From an uncultured Mycoplasmatota bacterium (lineage in GTDB: Bacteria; Bacillota_I; Bacilli_A; RF39; UBA660): 16,602 bases of DNA. Location of the stretch: the NCBI GenBank assembly GCA_946497375.1, contig CAMMKE010000020.1, forward strand, positions 1 through 16,602, read 5' to 3'. The notes below the pieces were generated by a model, which was given only the letters and a program-made list of their open reading frames with translations, did no database searches and was not told the DNA's origin. Below, in pieces: positions 13,242-16,602 of the stretch (position 1 is the first letter of the stretch; each line of letters begins with the position of its first letter). Made by a program: the position numbers and the translations under genes.

Positions 13242-16200
13242 TTAATCTTTAAATAATTTGTATACTTCCTCTTGCAGCTTTGTTTCCATAGTAGAATAAT
13301 CTTTTTCTTCCTTTGCTAAATTGTGAATATTTTTGGAAAGATTAGAAATACTAGCATGTAACTTATTATTCTTGTCAAATTTTGGTATAGCCACATATTT
13401 AAGTACATCCACACCTCTATTGGTAGATACTGCATATCCATCTATAACGGCTGTAACATTAGGTGAATTAATTATTCCACAAACATAATATGCCTCTGCC
13501 TCATCATATACATCCAACATTAAGACTTTCGAGTCAACAACAATTGGCTTATCCTCTGAAAAAATATTAGGATTAGGATTTGGAATGCTATTATAGTAAG
13601 TACTAACCACAACAGCAGCCATACTTCCCGTTTGTTCTTTCCATAGTACTTTATATGGAGAATAAGTATATTCACCAACATTATCAAGTCTATAAAAAGG
13701 CTGAGTATTTGGATTGAAGAATTTTCCATTTTGTATTCTAGTTTTCAATAGTTCATCATGATAAAAGTCTAGCCATTGATAAGTTTCAGGGCATTCCTTA
13801 GCAAGCTCTTCCTCTGGAATTCCATACTTATAATGTGGTGTATGTGGAACAAGCATAAATTCATTTGATTTTACTTTCCACTTAGCAATATTTCTTCCGC
13901 CCAACATTGGATAAATATATTTTTCTTCTATTTTACCTTTATTTATTCCTTTATCTATAATATCTTGTCTTCTTTGTCTAGTAATATCATTTTCTATTTC
14001 CAACAAACCATTATTAGATTTATGCGGTTCTTTTAAAATATAAACACCTTTTGCACCAGCTGGTTCAATACCTTTTCTGCCCTTATAATATCTTGGTTTA
14101 CTGCTATCCAAAACATTATTAGCAAAAGTCATATCATTCAAAGTTAGCCATGCTGATTGTTTGTTATTCATATCTACTGGTTGTGCTGATAAAACTTCTA
14201 CTGATAATTTTTTTCTAACATCTTCCCAATTAGAATGTGTATCTATTTTACTCTTTCTTCCGATTTGAGAAAAAACATTATAATCATTCATCGGATATTT
14301 CATAACTTCACCTTTTTTAAATTTAATAGCAACTGCTGGTATAGTAAACAGACTAACATTTGAAAAGTCATGAACACTTGAAACACTAAAAGGTATGTTT
14401 TGATTGTTTCTGATTATTTCAAACTTTCTAAATCCTTCGCCACCTTTTGTTGATTTCAGAAATGAGGCTGGTAATAGAAATACCATAGTTCCATCATTTT
14501 TTAGATATTGGTCCAACGAAACATATGTAACTGCCATTCCAAAATCATCATGTGTTGTTTTCTTGTCATATGCATTTTTTTCAAAAATTCCATAACTTTG
14601 CCAGATAGCCAGAGTTCCCTCACGATAACTTTTACTCATTGATTTCCAAGCAATCCATGGTGGATTTCCGACTACAAAGTCAAACTTATTGCCAATCATA
14701 GTAGGAGCAAAACTATTTTTCAAGATTATAGGCCAGAAAGAATCTTTTCCACTTCTATGTAATACATATAATTTATCAAACAACTCTTTTACAACCGGCA
14801 AATCATTTTCTTTTATAAGTTTCTTACCCAACATTAGATTTTTAAAGACTTCATATTTAGGTTTTTCATGTATAAAATAACTCAATTGTTTTAAAAACTC
14901 ATTACATTTTTTAAAACTTTCAAACTTAGGAAGTTCTAACTTCCCAACAGATGTTGTTAATTTAAGGGTATCTCCGTTTTCTTCCGTGTATACAACAGGA
15001 GATAATATTGAATCGGCAATAAATACAGGAATACTTACAGGATTTCCAAATTCCTCATCACAATTATCAAAAAAAGCAGAAAACATTATTAATATATAAT
15101 TTGCTTTGGCTGATACAACAGAAATTGGATTAATATCAAAGCCAACAATATTATTAGTTATTTTTACAATATCTTCTTTCGTAAGAATACCTTTTTTCTT
15201 TAGGATTATCCGTTTAATGGATTGAGTTAAAAATGAGCCTGAGCCTGCACAAGGATCAATTAATGTTTTATCTATATTTCCATCATAACCAGCCATATCT
15301 AATACATGTTCAACAATCCAATCTGGTGAGAAATATTCTCCCATTAAATGTCTCATTTCTGATGGAATTAATTCCATATATACTTCTTGTAAAATATCTT
15401 GTACATTTTCTGGTTTTAATACAAAAGTACTTAAATCAAATTTATCAATTATTTTTAAAGTATCGTTTACTATTTCTTCTTCAAACCCACTGTCCGTATA
15501 AGTAAACCATTCCATAAAATGAGCTTCAAAAAAGTTATCTACTAAGTTAGTTCCATAATCATAAGTACCATCAAATAAACTATCTATTTCGGCTTTAGAC
15601 AATTCTTGTTTTGTGCAAAATCCCGGATTCACAAGTTGTGATAAGAATGAATAGATTAGTAACTTTAAGAATATATTAAAAAATGTTTGCATTGAAAATA
15701 AATACATTTTACTATTTATTTCAATATCATCTTGCATTCCATATGTTTCACGAATCTTAGAGGTAACTTCTGTAAAATCTGTTGCCTCCTCATCCTCACC
15801 ATACATTATTCCGAAAACACGATCCCATTCATTATATAAGGTTCTAACACGATTACTTCCATCCATATTATTTAAATTAAATTCTATTTCTTTGTATGTA
15901 TTTAAGATACACTTTCTTACAAACTTACTTTTTGTATTTAATACTGCAAGTAAGTTTTTCTTATTTAATGCTCTTTTATCTTGTTGTTTTAATATTAAAT
16001 ACAATCTCTTTAATCCTGATTGAAAATCTTTAATTTCAAAATGAAAATCAAGATTTAAATTTAATTCAATTGATATACTTACTTTAGATGTATTTAATAT
16101 ATTCTTCTTGCTGGATGGAATAAACCTTGCAAAAATGAATTTTCTTCCATCAAAGCCTACACCAATACCATTTAGTAATTTCCTAGTAATATCATCTATA

Positions 16201-16535
16201 TTGTCCTTCTCATTAATATCGGCATTACTTATTAAATAGTCATATAACCCATGGTCTTTATCATCTCGACCATATAAAGCCTCATTAACACCTGATTCAT
16301 TTGAGAATTTATTATCTTTTTTTAATTCAAAAGTAATATTTTGAAATGTTGCATCAGTTCTTCCTCCAGCCAATAAAATATCTTCACTTTTATACTGATT
16401 TGCCATTTCAGGATTAAACTTTTTTAAAATAGGCTTAATTATATCTGAATGAAAATGAATCTTAATATCATCTTCATTATTAAAAATATTACTCTTAAAC
16501 TCTTGTTCTATTTTTTTGAAGTTCATTATATCCAT
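13242..16535 (-). CDS. Type IIG restriction-modification enzyme (nuclease, N6-adenine methyltransferase and specificity in one chain)
   Basis: This protein of up to 1097 aa should both cut and methylate DNA at its own recognition site (Eco57I/MmeI-like plan). The N-terminal PD-(D/E)xK nuclease shows RTDATF then ITFELKK, with Asp61, Glu70 and Lys72. A helical connector follows. The methyltransferase has GEYFSPDWIVEHVL (399-412, motif X), DPCAGSGSFL (427-436, AdoMet motif I), GFDINPIS (465-472) and catalytic NPPW (624-627), which indicates adenine-N6. From about 720 to the end is the target-recognition and specificity part (GRKGIEPAGAKGVYIL near 819; AVSTNRGVDVLKY near the end). The first ATG (16535) abuts GGAAGG; the ATG at 16526 (Met4) has AAGGA at a proper distance and is the better start (1094 aa). 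All key residues are present, so it looks active. An extended -10 promoter lies upstream, and no separate subunits are seen. Confidence 0.92.
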   Translation of the reverse strand: MDIMNFKKIEQEFKSNIFNNEDDIKIHFHSDIIKPILKKFNPEMANQYKSEDILLAGGRTDATFQNITFELKKDNKFSNESGVNEALYGRDDKDHGLYDYLISNADINEKDNIDDITRKLLNGIGVGFDGRKFIFARFIPSSKKNILNTSKVSISIELNLNLDFHFEIKDFQSGLKRLYLILKQQDKRALNKKNLLAVLNTKSKFVRKCILNTYKEIEFNLNNMDGSNRVRTLYNEWDRVFGIMYGEDEEATDFTEVTSKIRETYGMQDDIEINSKMYLFSMQTFFNIFLKLLIYSFLSQLVNPGFCTKQELSKAEIDSLFDGTYDYGTNLVDNFFEAHFMEWFTYTDSGFEEEIVNDTLKIIDKFDLSTFVLKPENVQDILQEVYMELIPSEMRHLMGEYFSPDWIVEHVLDMAGYDGNIDKTLIDPCAGSGSFLTQSIKRIILKKKGILTKEDIVKITNNIVGFDINPISVVSAKANYILIMFSAFFDNCDEEFGNPVSIPVFIADSILSPVVYTEENGDTLKLTTSVGKLELPKFESFKKCNEFLKQLSYFIHEKPKYEVFKNLMLGKKLIKENDLPVVKELFDKLYVLHRSGKDSFWPIILKNSFAPTMIGNKFDFVVGNPPWIAWKSMSKSYREGTLAIWQSYGIFEKNAYDKKTTHDDFGMAVTYVSLDQYLKNDGTMVFLLPASFLKSTKGGEGFRKFEIIRNNQNIPFSVSSVHDFSNVSLFTIPAVAIKFKKGEVMKYPMNDYNVFSQIGRKSKIDTHSNWEDVRKKLSVEVLSAQPVDMNNKQSAWLTLNDMTFANNVLDSSKPRYYKGRKGIEPAGAKGVYILKEPHKSNNGLLEIENDITRQRRQDIIDKGINKGKIEEKYIYPMLGGRNIAKWKVKSNEFMLVPHTPHYKYGIPEEELAKECPETYQWLDFYHDELLKTRIQNGKFFNPNTQPFYRLDNVGEYTYSPYKVLWKEQTGSMAAVVVSTYYNSIPNPNPNIFSEDKPIVVDSKVLMLDVYDEAEAYYVCGIINSPNVTAVIDGYAVSTNRGVDVLKYVAIPKFDKNNKLHASISNLSKNIHNLAKEEKDYSTMETKLQEEVYKLFKD

Positions 16536-16547
16536 CCTTCCAAAAAA

Positions 16548-16556
16548 ATTGTACCA
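16548..16556 (-). promoter_or_regulatory. Extended -10 promoter of the restriction-modification gene
   Basis: The minus strand has TGGTACAAT, an extended -10; the -35 (AAGACT at 17 nt) is poor. The start of transcription would be near 16541, so the leader is very short, about 15 nt before the preferred ATG at 16526. This may matter for expression of a potentially toxic enzyme. The rest up to 16602 shows nothing clear. Confidence 0.5.
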
Positions 16557-16602
16557 AATTTCTGACGAAAAGTCTTTAGTTCTATCAAAAAAATATATTG
16601 CA

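Noticed and set aside
13242..16535. BREX PglX or type I HsdM instead of type IIG
   Set aside because: The chain has its own N-terminal PD-(D/E)xK motif and a C-terminal recognition part, and no BREX or Hsd partner genes are seen in the window.

Overview
The window comes from a low-GC Bacillota (Firmicutes) chromosome, probably an uncultured gut-type lineage. The base composition is strongly AT-rich, Shine-Dalgarno sites are of the AAAGGAGG type, and the markers are a GatCAB amidotransferase, SepF, DivIVA and a RelP-type alarmone synthetase. The genetic code is standard: TGG is used for Trp, TGA ends the U32 gene at 5990, and TAG ends several intact genes. That excludes the Mycoplasma code and argues against general amber suppression. 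Every gene I can support lies on the minus strand, so transcription runs from high to low coordinates.

Right part (16602 to 11076): a one-polypeptide type IIG restriction-modification enzyme is followed by a 396 bp gap. The gap holds a candidate structured RNA with its own promoter-like sequence and a strong intrinsic terminator, then a near-consensus promoter for a HerA/DUF87-type ATPase. Middle (11015 to 8062): sepF, divIVA, relP and a helical protein of unknown function form a division/stringent-response cluster. Two paralogous small membrane proteins follow; the second is broken by an in-frame TAG although it sits behind a perfect TTGACA-16-TATAAT promoter. A terminator closes this block.

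Left part (7987 to 1): a U32 (RlhA-type) RNA-hydroxylase-like gene is coupled by an ATGA overlap to a radical SAM methylthiotransferase-like gene. The real 5' end of the latter is put out of frame by an (AT)5 repeat. Next come a frameshifted small zinc-ribbon gene (DUF7695-like), a tandem pair of unknown paralogs with conserved ends and divergent centres, and the gatC-gatA-gatB operon. A Shine-Dalgarno sequence at the left edge shows that another minus-strand gene continues outside.

The most notable points are: three separate coding lesions within 4 kb (AT-repeat frameshift, single-base frameshift, amber codon), one of which would work as a length-variable switch; the undescribed RNA-like element before the HerA-type gene; and several hairpins placed at gene ends or over a ribosome binding site. 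I found no CRISPR array, tRNA, rRNA or insertion sequence.
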